Both the position numbers and the translations under genes were made by a program. A model generated the notes under the pieces. It searched no databases and was not told the origin of the DNA. It worked only from the letters and a program-made list of their open reading frames with translations. Of a stretch of DNA of 64,000 nt, positions 8,687 to 17,805 are shown in pieces. The stretch's first letter is position 1. Each line of letters begins with the position of its first letter. The stretch comes from Sulfurovum sp. (lineage in GTDB: Bacteria; Campylobacterota; Campylobacteria; Campylobacterales; Sulfurovaceae), in the NCBI GenBank assembly GCA_030826885.1, contig JAUUDF010000045.1:1-64000 (forward strand), in the 5' to 3' direction.

Positions 8687-10090
8687 ATGATGAATGAAAA
8701 ACCGACACTCAAATCGCTGCTTGAGTCTTCTCGAGGTGCCAAACTGCTCTTTCTCGGACAGGAGGGTATTTTTTCTGCGGAAGAGAGAGAACGATACCTC
8801 AAGCAGTATGGACTTACAGCGGTCGATACGATGCAGGATGGGGTTGTGGGTGTCATTGAACACCACAGGCTCAATCCGGTCGAAGAGGATATCTCCTATG
8901 AGGCGTATGCACAGAAGATTCCTGCCTATAAACTGACAGAGTTTGAACAGCTTCTGTCAGAGGAAATAGACGATGATGCACTGCTGATGGCAATCAAGCT
9001 CGGCAATGACCAGGAGCGTCTGCTGCGGCTGCTTGGCAACGAACACCTCAGTGATGCCCTTTTTGTCCGACTGCTAAAACTCTACCGTTTCAATGAAGAG
9101 GATGAAGACAACCGGCAGGACAGGGATGTCATTATGCATACGCTCAGACGCTACATCGACATCAAACCCAATGAGGAAGACCTGCTCTACAGCTATCTGA
9201 CCCTGCGCCGTTTGGCGACCGAGGCGACCGATGCGGGACTGCTTGAAGCACTGATGGGCTTTCCTGACTTTGAATTTCTCGTTCGCGGCAAGAGTAAGAC
9301 GACATTCAAAGAGACGATTGCCAGAAATGAGCATATAACCGATGAGTTGGTCAGAAAACTGCTCTCTTTGCGCCGGAAAGGGGTTGATCGTGCATTGGCG
9401 GGAAACCCGAGTATTTCCAGAGAGGTTATGAAGCATTTGTTCGATAAGCATGACCCTGAAACAGACAAGGCATTGGCTGTCAACAGAGCACTTGATGAGA
9501 TGCTTTTTGATGCTTTGCTTGAAAGGGGAGAAGAGGCAGTTTCGCTCCTGCTCCTTCATCAGCCCATTGACAAAGACCGTTTCAAGCAGGTCCTTGAGAG
9601 AAAAAATGATGATTATCTGCTATTGGTCGCATCGAACGAGAATATCTCGGAAGAGGTGATCGCTCTGCTTATGGAGAGATTGAATGTACCTTTGTCCGCT
9701 GCACTGGCCTCCAACAGATCACTCATGCCTAATCAGCTTGAAGTGCTCTACAATAGAGGCGAAGAATCCTCGATGGCTGCACTGGCTGCCAACCCATCGG
9801 CGCCTCTGAAGATACTTGAAACACTCTATGCGGAAAATAGCGATGATATGACAATACTGGCTGCACTGGCGCATAACCCTTCTGTGCCGGAGAAGATTCT
9901 GCGTGAACTTTTCGAGCGAGATGATCTGCAGATTAATAGAGGATTGGCGACAAATGCCTCCTTGCCGATGGATCTCCTGGACATACTGAAGGTCGATACA
10001 AGGCTTCAGAATGAACTGGCTCAAAATGAGAATCTAGCAAAGTCTTACGAAGAGGTGCTCAACCAGAACAAAGCCATGATGAACCTTTAA
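8687..10090 (+). CDS. LRV-like (leucine-rich repeat variant) helical-repeat protein
   Basis: Repeated ALAxNPSxPxxILxxLxxxxDxxxxxALAxN units in C-terminal half. Confidence 0.65.
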   Translation: MMNEKPTLKSLLESSRGAKLLFLGQEGIFSAEERERYLKQYGLTAVDTMQDGVVGVIEHHRLNPVEEDISYEAYAQKIPAYKLTEFEQLLSEEIDDDALLMAIKLGNDQERLLRLLGNEHLSDALFVRLLKLYRFNEEDEDNRQDRDVIMHTLRRYIDIKPNEEDLLYSYLTLRRLATEATDAGLLEALMGFPDFEFLVRGKSKTTFKETIARNEHITDELVRKLLSLRRKGVDRALAGNPSISREVMKHLFDKHDPETDKALAVNRALDEMLFDALLERGEEAVSLLLLHQPIDKDRFKQVLERKNDDYLLLVASNENISEEVIALLMERLNVPLSAALASNRSLMPNQLEVLYNRGEESSMAALAANPSAPLKILETLYAENSDDMTILAALAHNPSVPEKILRELFERDDLQINRGLATNASLPMDLLDILKVDTRLQNELAQNENLAKSYEEVLNQNKAMMNL

Positions 10091-10160
10091 GAATTAAGAA
10101 TTAGGAATTAGGAATGTATGTATATTTTGAGCCGACAGGCGAAGCTTTAGTGAGAGGAAT

Positions 10161-10185
10161 TTGTAGGGAGCTTTGCTCCCTGCAA
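10161..10185 (+). promoter_or_regulatory. Stable hairpin (11-bp stem, TTT loop) just upstream of the MoxR RBS
   Basis: TTGTAGGGAGC-TTT-GCTCCCTGCAA. Confidence 0.45.
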
Positions 10186-10199
10186 AGGAGACAGATAAT

Positions 10200-11204
10200 A
10201 TGAAAGCATCCGACATTACCAAAGTTATTGACAGACTTATCGACAAAAAGCTGCCCGTCTTCATCTGGGGTGCACCAGGGATCGGTAAATCCTCGATCGT
10301 CAAGCAGATCGCAGAGGCGAAGGACCTGGCATTTCTCGATCTTCGTCTGAGCTTGCTCGATCCGACCGATCTCAAAGGCATTCCCTTTTTCAATGCAGAG
10401 ACACAGGAGGGGGTCTGGGCAAAGCCGAGTTTCCTGCCCAGCGATCCGGACTCCAGAGGCATTCTCTTTCTCGATGAGATCAATACCGCACCGCCGGCAG
10501 TACAGGCCTCTGCCTATCAGCTGATCCTCGATCGTAAGGTAGGGGAGTATGAGCTTCCAAAAGGGTGGAGCATCGTCGCTGCGGGTAACCGTGAAAATGA
10601 CCGTGGCGTCGTCTACAAGATGCCGCCACCCCTTGCCAACCGTTTCGTGCACTTCGAGATGGAGGTTGATTTTGACGACTGGAAAGCATGGGCGTACGGT
10701 GCAGGCGTAGAGACTTCCATCATTGGCTATCTGGCGTATGACAAGAGTATGCTCTTTACCTTCGATCCCACTTCCAATGAAAAAGCTTTTGCTACCCCAA
10801 GAAGCTGGGAGTATGTCGACAGTATCGTCAAAGCAGGGATTGATAGTGATTTGATATTAGATAGTATTAGCGGGGCAGTGGGGCGTGAAGCAGCTGTTGG
10901 CTACAGCAGTTTCAAGAAGGTGATGCGCAAGCTTCCGGATCTAAATTCAATCTTGGACGGCACACTTACCGAACTGGAAGAGGACGATCCCAAGGTACAG
11001 ATGGCACTGGCAGTGGGGCTGGTAAATGCGCTCAGGGATGCACCGGGTGATGAAGCCATCACCCATGTGCTGCGTTTTTCCATGCAGCTTCCCGGAGAGT
11101 TTGCCATCATGCTGGTCAAAGATATGCAGCACAACGGTCTGGATGTCGAAGGCTCTGAAGCCTGGGGCGAGTGGGTAAGGAAATTCGCCTATCTTCTATC
11201 TTGA
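10200..11204 (+). CDS. MoxR-type AAA+ ATPase
   Basis: FIWGAPGIGKSSIVKQ (Walker A), RGILFLDEINTAPPAVQ (Walker B), IVAAGNRENDRGVVYKMPPPLANRFVHFEM; ATG at 10200 after AAGGAG. Confidence 0.88.
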   Translation: MKASDITKVIDRLIDKKLPVFIWGAPGIGKSSIVKQIAEAKDLAFLDLRLSLLDPTDLKGIPFFNAETQEGVWAKPSFLPSDPDSRGILFLDEINTAPPAVQASAYQLILDRKVGEYELPKGWSIVAAGNRENDRGVVYKMPPPLANRFVHFEMEVDFDDWKAWAYGAGVETSIIGYLAYDKSMLFTFDPTSNEKAFATPRSWEYVDSIVKAGIDSDLILDSISGAVGREAAVGYSSFKKVMRKLPDLNSILDGTLTELEEDDPKVQMALAVGLVNALRDAPGDEAITHVLRFSMQLPGEFAIMLVKDMQHNGLDVEGSEAWGEWVRKFAYLLS

Positions 11205-11318
11205 TACTATAAAATATAAACTCTCTGTGTTTCTTAAATATTGAAGTGCATTTACATTCTATTAAATATTTTATCTTATAATTGTTATTGCATACAATAA
11301 ATTTTTAAGGAGTACACC

Positions 11319-11708
11319 ATGCATATGAAAGAGAGAATAGAGAGTATTATCAAAGATGACCTGCAAAAAGAGAACCTTGGGCATGTAACACTGCATCAGA
11401 CCCGTGAGCTGTTAATGGATGTAGGTGCCATACTGCTCGATGTCAGACCCCCTGCAAAAGTTACCGGAGAGAACGCCGAAGAAGCAGGCATTGCGAATGC
11501 ATACTACACACCGTATCCTGAATTTGCGGAATATCTCGATGTTCTTCCAAAGTCTCATGCAACACCGATAGTCGTTGCCTGTCTGAAAGGGTGGTTCGCC
11601 AACCGTGTAATGGGGTATCTTGAATTTATGGGCTATAATAATGTCTATGTACTCGATACCAGCATAGAGGACCTTATTGAAGTGCATCATGCACACGCAG
11701 ACAAATAA
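11319..11708 (+). CDS. Rhodanese-like domain protein
   Basis: GAILLDVRPPAKVTGENAEEAGIANAYYTPYPEF... VVACLKGWFANRVMGYLEFMGYNNVYVL. Confidence 0.8.
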   Translation: MHMKERIESIIKDDLQKENLGHVTLHQTRELLMDVGAILLDVRPPAKVTGENAEEAGIANAYYTPYPEFAEYLDVLPKSHATPIVVACLKGWFANRVMGYLEFMGYNNVYVLDTSIEDLIEVHHAHADK

Positions 11709-11727
11709 CGCTTCTTCTATTTTAAAA

Positions 11728-11744
11728 GGGTGGGTTTCCCACCC
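11728..11744 (+). terminator. GGGTGGG-TTT-CCCACCC hairpin after the rhodanese gene
   Basis: Direct reading; 20 bp downstream of stop. Confidence 0.5.
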
Positions 11745-11953
11745 CTGACACACTGTATTATTTCGTTATAAACTAACTTCTTAACACTACTATCATCAGG
11801 GTACCTCTAAAACGCAATTTTTCAGTCAATACTACAGCACGACAAGTGCCAGTCTGGTGAGAAATGGGAATGGACTACAATGGTTGTTTGTGTAGGAAAA
11901 GCAAAAAAGTAGTAGGGGCAGGGAAACCTGCCAAAGAAGAGAAGTGTCGTCTG

Positions 11954-13216
11954 CTACAGCAGCCCTGCCAGTGCTGCGAGCAGAACAGGCGGTGTGATGA
12001 CCAGTCCGACTTTCATATACTCCCCCCAGCCGATTTTGACACCTTTTTGTGAGAGGACATGCAGCCAGAGCAGGGTGGCGAGCGAACCGATAGGGGTCAT
12101 TTTGGGCCCGAGGTTACAGCCGAGGATATTGGCATAGACGAGCGCTTCGTTGCCGGCATAGCCGATCTTGTCGATGGCGATATCCATGATCATGATCGTA
12201 GGCATGTTGTTCATCACTGCCGAGATCACTGCTGCGAGGAAGCCTGTACCGATGATGGCGATATGTTCACCGGAGGCTTTCAGTGCGAGGAGGATTTCGG
12301 AGAGGTAGTCTGTCAGTCCTGCGTTTTTCAGTCCGTAGACCACGACATAGAGTCCGATACTGAACCATACGACCTGCCACGGTGCGGCTTTGATGGTCAT
12401 GAGTGGTTTGGTAGCCTTATAGTGGTTGGCGATGAGCAGAAACACCAGTGCCCCGCCCAGTGCGAAGATCGAGATGGGCAGATGGTAGATATCGCCGATG
12501 AAGTATCCGACCATCAGCAGTGCGAGGAACCACCAGCTGAGTCTGAACATGGTCTGGTTTTTGATCACCGATTCGGGTGTGGCGAGGTTCTCTATCTCGA
12601 GCCGGGCAGGGATGCTTTTGCGAAAGAAGAGCCAGAGTATGGCCAGTGATGCGACGATGCTGAGCAGGTTGGGCCAAAACATATGCTGTGCATATTCCCA
12701 GAATCCAATGTTGAAGTAGTCTGCAGTGACGATGTTGGTCAGGTTGGAGATGACCAGTGGGTTGGAGGCGCTGTCACCGATGAACCCGCCTGCCATGAGG
12801 AAAGCAAACATCGCCGCGGGTTTCATATTGAGATGCTTCATCTTGGCAAGTAGAATGGGTGTAAGGATCAGCGCCGCACCGTCATTGGCGAAGAAGGCTG
12901 CCACCACCGCACCGAGCAGCAAAATATAGACAAACATCAGATGCCCGTTGCCCCGACTGAGTCTGACCATTTTCAGTGCCGCCCACTCAAAAAAGCCGAT
13001 CTCATCGAGCACCATTGAAAGCAGGATGATCCCGATGAATGCCAGGGTCGCATCCCAGACGATCCCCGTCACTGTCACGACATCATCGAAGCTGACGACA
13101 CCAAGTGCGAGGGCGACGATCGCTCCGATGACGGCAGTGGTACCTATCTGCAGCCCCTTTGGCTGCCAGATAACAAAAATAAGTGTTGCCAAAAAGAGGA
13201 GAGAGGCGGTGATCAT
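11954..13216 (-). CDS. arsB: ArsB/NhaD-type arsenite permease
   Basis: Polytopic; FFANDGAALILTPILLAKM, NNMPTIMIMDIAI, ANILGCNLGPKMTPIGSLATLLWL; next to arsC/arsR. Confidence 0.88.
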   Translation of the reverse strand: MITASLLFLATLIFVIWQPKGLQIGTTAVIGAIVALALGVVSFDDVVTVTGIVWDATLAFIGIILLSMVLDEIGFFEWAALKMVRLSRGNGHLMFVYILLLGAVVAAFFANDGAALILTPILLAKMKHLNMKPAAMFAFLMAGGFIGDSASNPLVISNLTNIVTADYFNIGFWEYAQHMFWPNLLSIVASLAILWLFFRKSIPARLEIENLATPESVIKNQTMFRLSWWFLALLMVGYFIGDIYHLPISIFALGGALVFLLIANHYKATKPLMTIKAAPWQVVWFSIGLYVVVYGLKNAGLTDYLSEILLALKASGEHIAIIGTGFLAAVISAVMNNMPTIMIMDIAIDKIGYAGNEALVYANILGCNLGPKMTPIGSLATLLWLHVLSQKGVKIGWGEYMKVGLVITPPVLLAALAGLL

Positions 13217-13620
13217 GATGCAGCCAGTGCTTCTTTTATTTTTGGCAAGAGTACCGATTCGATCTCTTCGTAGGTTTTCTCAAACGCTTCGTAGCCTTTG
13301 CCGTCGGGGTCTTCGAAGCCTACGTGGATCTTGGGTACGGGCTTGGGGAACATGGGGCAGGTCTCGTTGGCGTGGTCACAGACGGTGACGACAAGGTCAT
13401 AGTTGTTGTCGATGACCGTATCGAGTGTCTTGGAGTGGTAGCGATCCTGCCAGATGCCTTTTTCTTCGAGCAGTTTTTTGGCGTTGGGGTTGACTTTTCC
13501 GGATGCCTTGACACCGGAGCTGTCTGCTTCGATACCGTCAAGTTTGGCATTGACAAGCGCTTCGGCGATGATACTGCGGCAGCTGTTTCCAGTGCAGAGG
13601 ATGAGGACTTTTTTGGACAT
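13213..13620 (-). CDS. arsC: Arsenate reductase, LMW protein-tyrosine-phosphatase type
   Basis: VLILCTGNSCRSIIAEALVN; CDHANETCPMFP. Confidence 0.9.
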   Translation of the reverse strand: MSKKVLILCTGNSCRSIIAEALVNAKLDGIEADSSGVKASGKVNPNAKKLLEEKGIWQDRYHSKTLDTVIDNNYDLVVTVCDHANETCPMFPKPVPKIHVGFEDPDGKGYEAFEKTYEEIESVLLPKIKEALAAS

Positions 13621-13650
13621 AACAGGCTCCTAAATAGTTAATGATGCGGA

Positions 13651-13679
13651 AGTATAGCAAAACGGATAATTTATATCAA
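13651..13679 (-). promoter_or_regulatory. Minus-strand promoter for arsC-arsB (TTGATA-N17-TATACT)
   Basis: -35 complement at 13674-13679, -10 complement at 13651-13656, 17-bp spacer. Confidence 0.6.
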
Positions 13680-13690
13680 GATATCTTGAT
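13675..13690. promoter_or_regulatory. Likely ArsR operator, perfect 16-bp palindrome ATCAAGATATCTTGAT
   Basis: Perfect dyad overlapping the -35 of the arsC promoter; ATCAA-N6-TTGAT form resembles ArsR/SmtB-type operators. Confidence 0.7.
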
Positions 13691-13711
13691 GTATTGGTTA
13701 CCAAATTGTTA

Positions 13712-14035
13712 TCAAGTCGCACAGCGCTGTGTGAGGAGAGGGATCTCCAGTTCCAAATACCCGATCTCTGTCAAGATATCCTGTCTGAACTGGTCAAGCG
13801 GAGAACGGATGGCATAGTATGCCCAGCGCCCTTTGCGCTCTACGCGGAGGAAGCCCGCCTCTTTGAGGATCTTGAGGTGGCGGGAGATGCGTGACTGGAT
13901 CATCCCGAATGCCGATTCGATATCGCAAACGCAGACAGCTCCGTTGATGTCGATAAAACGAAGGATACGCAGTCGTGTCTCATCGTTGACCGCGCCGATG
14001 GTTTGGAGGAAATCTTCTGTTGCACTGTGTGTCAT
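13712..14035 (-). CDS. arsR: ArsR-family transcriptional regulator
   Basis: NDETRLRILRFIDINGAVCVCDIESAFGMIQSRISRHLKILKEAGFLRVERKGRWAYYAI. Confidence 0.9.
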   Translation of the reverse strand: MTHSATEDFLQTIGAVNDETRLRILRFIDINGAVCVCDIESAFGMIQSRISRHLKILKEAGFLRVERKGRWAYYAIRSPLDQFRQDILTEIGYLELEIPLLTQRCAT

Positions 14036-14037
14036 GG

Positions 14038-14973
14038 CTATATCCATTTCTGTTTTTTCAGCCATCTGAAGATCAGCCACGCGATGATGATGTTCAGACC
14101 CCAGATGACGAAGTAGCCGTATTTCCAGTCGAGTTCGGGCATGTTTTTGAAGTTCATGCCGTAGTTTCCGACGATGAAGGTCAGCGGCAGGAAGATCAGG
14201 CTGATCGCCGCGAGGCGCTGCATCGCCTGATTCATCCGGTTGCTCAGGAAACCCATGAGCAGGTTTTGCAGATAGCCGGTGCGGTCGAGATAGGTTTTGG
14301 ATTCGTTGATCAGATAGGAGAGGTGCTCCTTGAGGTCGATGAATTCATATTTGAGCTTTTTTCGCACATTGAGAGAGAAGTGGTTGTAAACTTTGTTGAC
14401 CACATCATTAGACTGTACCGAGAGCTTGGTGATGCGGTTGAGGGTACGGCGTGCGAAATAGAGGTGTTTTTGTATCTCCTTCTCATCGACATCTTCAGCA
14501 AATATCTCATCTTCGATCGCTTCAAGCTTGTCATCGAGCCGGTCAACAATGCCCATGGTGTGATCGACGATGATATCCATGACGGTATAGGTGACATACT
14601 CCAGCGAATCGCGCTCTTCGTAGCGCCGGTAGAGGTGGGAGACGACATTTTTGATGATGTGGTCATTGTGAGAGAGGAAGATGAATTTGTCCTGTGTGAT
14701 AATGACAGTAACATTCTCGTCATGGTAGAGCAGGTCATCCTCCTCGTCACGTACAAAGTACTTCAGGATGATGAGTCTGAAGTTTTTACTCTGCTCAAAG
14801 GTAATGGACTGATCTTCGTTGTGGATGTCTTCGAGGAAACTCTCTGGAAAGTGGTGCTCTTCGAGCCACTGGATGATGAGCGGGTTGTCAACATGGGTGA
14901 AGATGATCTGCTTCTGCCCCTCTTCAAGCGCTATATTGTCCTGATAGTGGAGCTTGTCGGAGAGAAGATACAT
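14038..14973 (-). CDS. corA: CorA-family Mg/Co transporter
   Basis: C-terminal IVGNYGMNFKNMPELDWKYGYFVIWGL (GMN motif). Confidence 0.9.
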   Translation of the reverse strand: MYLLSDKLHYQDNIALEEGQKQIIFTHVDNPLIIQWLEEHHFPESFLEDIHNEDQSITFEQSKNFRLIILKYFVRDEEDDLLYHDENVTVIITQDKFIFLSHNDHIIKNVVSHLYRRYEERDSLEYVTYTVMDIIVDHTMGIVDRLDDKLEAIEDEIFAEDVDEKEIQKHLYFARRTLNRITKLSVQSNDVVNKVYNHFSLNVRKKLKYEFIDLKEHLSYLINESKTYLDRTGYLQNLLMGFLSNRMNQAMQRLAAISLIFLPLTFIVGNYGMNFKNMPELDWKYGYFVIWGLNIIIAWLIFRWLKKQKWI

Positions 14974-15112
14974 CTATGACCCTTTGTTTTGTGTTGCATT
15001 CTATGACGTAAGTATACACTAACCTTGCCGTGATTTTCCACCCAGAGAGCAGGTTTGTGCACAATTTACATGGAGCAGATGCTATAATTTGCCAAAGAAA
15101 AAGGAGTCCACC

Positions 15113-15604
15113 ATGTTTACACTCAAACCCCAGACAAGTGAAGAGGGCTGCTCGACAGGCTGCTGCACCCCGCAGCCCAGAGGCAAAGAGGCATGTCCCG
15201 GATGTGGCGCAGAGACTAAAGGGGTACTGGACAAGACACTTTCGCACCTGCTGACCGATGCTGCCAAAGCGAGCCTCTCATGCCTGGACGGCTTTCACTA
15301 CTGCAAGACACCCTCCTGTGAGATAGTCTATTTCCGAGTGGATGAGACACTCACACAAGATGACCTCACCGTCACCGTCGGTCTCAAAGAGGGTGCAAGC
15401 CCCGCAACGGTCTGCTACTGTTTTGACTGGACAAAAGAGAAGATCGCCGAAGAGATCGCCCGCACAGGTAAAACCACCGCACTCGAGGACATCAAAGCAA
15501 AGATGGAAAACCCGGGCTGCTCCTGTGAGACCCTCAACCCCAGCGGTGCATGCTGTCTGGGAGATGTGGGGAAGGTGATCAAGGAAATTGAAACAACTTT
15601 TTAG
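15113..15604 (+). CDS. CopZ-like Cys-rich metallochaperone (no HMA domain seen)
   Basis: CSTGCCTPQ, CPGCGAETKGV, TVCYCFDWTKEKIAEEIARTG, NPGCSCETLNPSGACCLGDV. Confidence 0.75.
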   Translation: MFTLKPQTSEEGCSTGCCTPQPRGKEACPGCGAETKGVLDKTLSHLLTDAAKASLSCLDGFHYCKTPSCEIVYFRVDETLTQDDLTVTVGLKEGASPATVCYCFDWTKEKIAEEIARTGKTTALEDIKAKMENPGCSCETLNPSGACCLGDVGKVIKEIETTF

Positions 15605-15629
15605 TGATTGCTTCCCAGAAACCAAGTTG

Positions 15630-15908
15630 TCACCTCCCCGCTGCCCTTTGGGCTGCCATATCTGTTAATTTGACCTGAGTATCCCAGTTTTTGCTTCCTT
15701 CTTTGCTTTCAAGGTAGAGTGCCATGAGCAAAACTGCATTATCACCACTTCTGGCTATTGCCTCAGAGAGACTCTTATTTGACCCAAGAACGGCAATGGC
15801 TTCATTGGATGTTCCTGTGAGTTTTTGGATTTGGCTTTCCGGTGGTGCATAGTAATCAAGGGGATGGGAAGATGTGTGCAGATAGTAGGTCAGAATCAGA
15901 AGAGGCAC
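15630..15908 (-). CDS. Short hypothetical ORF, possibly a gene fragment
   Basis: Open frame continues upstream of the ATG toward the IS21 remnant; no recognised domain. Confidence 0.3.
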   Translation of the reverse strand: MPLLILTYYLHTSSHPLDYYAPPESQIQKLTGTSNEAIAVLGSNKSLSEAIARSGDNAVLLMALYLESKEGSKNWDTQVKLTDMAAQRAAGR

Positions 15909-16038
15909 ATCGTGACTGGCCGATGTCCATGTGCATGAGGAGGCGTTTGGGTAGTGTCAACCTCGGAGTTAAATTAGGCAGTATTTCATGAGTTTTTTTC
16001 ACGAAATGTAACCTCAAGCAACGCGTATATTTTTAGTC

Positions 16039-16201
16039 TTATTTTTGACTCTTTTTAGGTTCAAATTCATAAAGATTAGAACCATTCATTTCTTCCTCCT
16101 TTTTTTCTTTTAATCGGTAAGAATCTCCAAGTATATTTATCACATGAGAATGATGTAAAAGTCTGTCTAAAATAGCAGTAGTTACGACTTTGTCATTAGG
16201 C
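16039..16201 (-). mobile_element. Remnant of IS21-family IstB ATPase C-terminus
   Basis: Reverse strand encodes PNDKVVTTAILDRLLHHSHVINILGDSYRLKEKKEEEMNGSNLYEFEPKKSQK*, matching IstB C-termini; the rest of the IS is absent. Confidence 0.75.
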
Positions 16202-16207
16202 CTCTAT

Positions 16208-17008
16208 CTAACGTTTTTTGTAGATGAGTAAAAACACCCCCAAAAACGCAGCAGAAACAAGAATGATGGAGGCGCCGGAGGTGAGGTCGTAGGTGTAGGA
16301 GAACCAGAGACCTACAAGGGTGAAAAAGGCCGAGAGGGCGCAGGAGATGAGCATCATGCTCCAGAGTGATGCAGAGAGCTTTTCTGCGATGTAAACGGGA
16401 ATGGTCAGCATGGCGATGACCAGAATGAGCCCGACGACCTTGATGGCAATGACTACCGTAAGTGCGGAGAGTACCAGTACAAGGGTGTAGAAAAAGCGTA
16501 CGGGAATACCGCGCAGGCTGGCGTATTCGCTGTCGTAGGAGACGGCAAGGATGGGGCGGTACCAGAAACTGACCGTGACAATGATGACCGCCAGCAGTGC
16601 GCCCATGAAGTAAAGGTCCTGCGTGCTTACTGCGAGAATGGAGCCAAAGAGGTAACTCATGAGGTCAACATTGTAGCCCGGTGTCAGGTCGACAAAAACC
16701 ACCCCGATGGCCATACCCACAGCCCAGATAAGCCCGATGAAGGTATCGGTGCGGTGGCGTTTGTGCAGGGTCAGTGCAGCCACAAGCAGTGCGGCAAGTA
16801 CGGCAAACACGGAGGCACCAAGAAAGATTGGTAGTCCGAAAAAGACCGCCATACCGATGCCGCCGTAGGAGGCATGGGCAATGCCCCCTGCAAGAAAGAC
16901 CATGCGGTTTACCACAATGAGTGAGCCGATAATACCTGCGGCAACGGAGACCAGAAGCCCGGCGATGAGTGCATGCTGTATGAAGGTGAACTGGAGTGCT
17001 TCTATCAT
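16208..17008 (-). CDS. znuB: Zinc/manganese ABC transporter permease
   Basis: ABC-3 permease features: GGIAHASYGGIGMAVF, VDLMSYLFGSIL, HKRHRTDTFIGLIWAVGMAIGVVF. Confidence 0.87.
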   Translation of the reverse strand: MIEALQFTFIQHALIAGLLVSVAAGIIGSLIVVNRMVFLAGGIAHASYGGIGMAVFFGLPIFLGASVFAVLAALLVAALTLHKRHRTDTFIGLIWAVGMAIGVVFVDLTPGYNVDLMSYLFGSILAVSTQDLYFMGALLAVIIVTVSFWYRPILAVSYDSEYASLRGIPVRFFYTLVLVLSALTVVIAIKVVGLILVIAMLTIPVYIAEKLSASLWSMMLISCALSAFFTLVGLWFSYTYDLTSGASIILVSAAFLGVFLLIYKKR

Positions 17009-17805
17009 GGTTTCTCTCTCCATTGTCTCTTTTTGTCGTTTTCTGTGTCGGAGGCACAGCTTTCACAATTCTCCGCTCCGAGCATCTGCAGCAGTTCGAC
17101 TTCACAGAAGTGTCCATCCTGGCCATGGATATGGAACGTTTCACGCTTGTCACTGATGTCATGGAAGGCAAGTTCACGGTTGACGTGTGCCACCTTGTTC
17201 GCATACTCCAGAATGACCGAAATGTCATGGCTGACGACAATGACCGTCATGGTCTGGTTGAGCATTTTGATCAGATCGTAGATCTCTTTTTGTCCTTTGA
17301 CATCGATGCTGGCGGTCGGTTCGTCTAGTATGAGCAGCTTTGGATGCGCACAGAGCGCTCTGGCGATCATGACACGCTGACGCTGCCCGCCGGAGAGATC
17401 ACCGATGCGGTGATGGGCATAGGCATCCATGCCCACCTGTGAGAGTGCGCCCATGGCACAGGCGATCTCCTCTTTGCCGTAGCCAAAAAGCGGTCGTTTG
17501 CTGCCTACATGCCCAATGAGCACCACCTCTATGACTTTGATGGGAAATTCGGTATTGACATTGGTATTTTGGGGAACATAGCCGACACTCTGGCGCATTT
17601 TTGAAGGAGGGTTGCCGAAAATACGGATGCTTCCGCTTTGGGGCTTGAGCAGTCCGAGCATGAGTCTGAGAAGCGTCGATTTTCCGCCGCCGTTGGGACC
17701 GATAATAGCAAGAAAATCGAGCGGATCGACCGAGAGGTTGATGTGTTCGAGTACAGGTTCTTTGTCGTAGGAGAAACTTACATCAGAGATCTCGACGGCT
17801 TTCAT
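17005..17805 (-). CDS. znuC: Zinc ABC transporter ATP-binding protein
   Basis: IGPNGGGKSTLLRLMLGL, LSGGQRQRVMIARAL, LLILDEPTASID. Confidence 0.9.
   Translation of the reverse strand: MKAVEISDVSFSYDKEPVLEHINLSVDPLDFLAIIGPNGGGKSTLLRLMLGLLKPQSGSIRIFGNPPSKMRQSVGYVPQNTNVNTEFPIKVIEVVLIGHVGSKRPLFGYGKEEIACAMGALSQVGMDAYAHHRIGDLSGGQRQRVMIARALCAHPKLLILDEPTASIDVKGQKEIYDLIKMLNQTMTVIVVSHDISVILEYANKVAHVNRELAFHDISDKRETFHIHGQDGHFCEVELLQMLGAENCESCASDTENDKKRQWREKP

Noticed and set aside
11765-11950. Possible IS or gene remnant downstream of the rhodanese gene
   Set aside because: Non-coding stretch with no recognisable transposase translation in any frame; not enough to call.
16039-16201. Active IS21 element
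   Set aside because: Only the C-terminal ~54 codons of istB remain; no istA and no paired ends were found.
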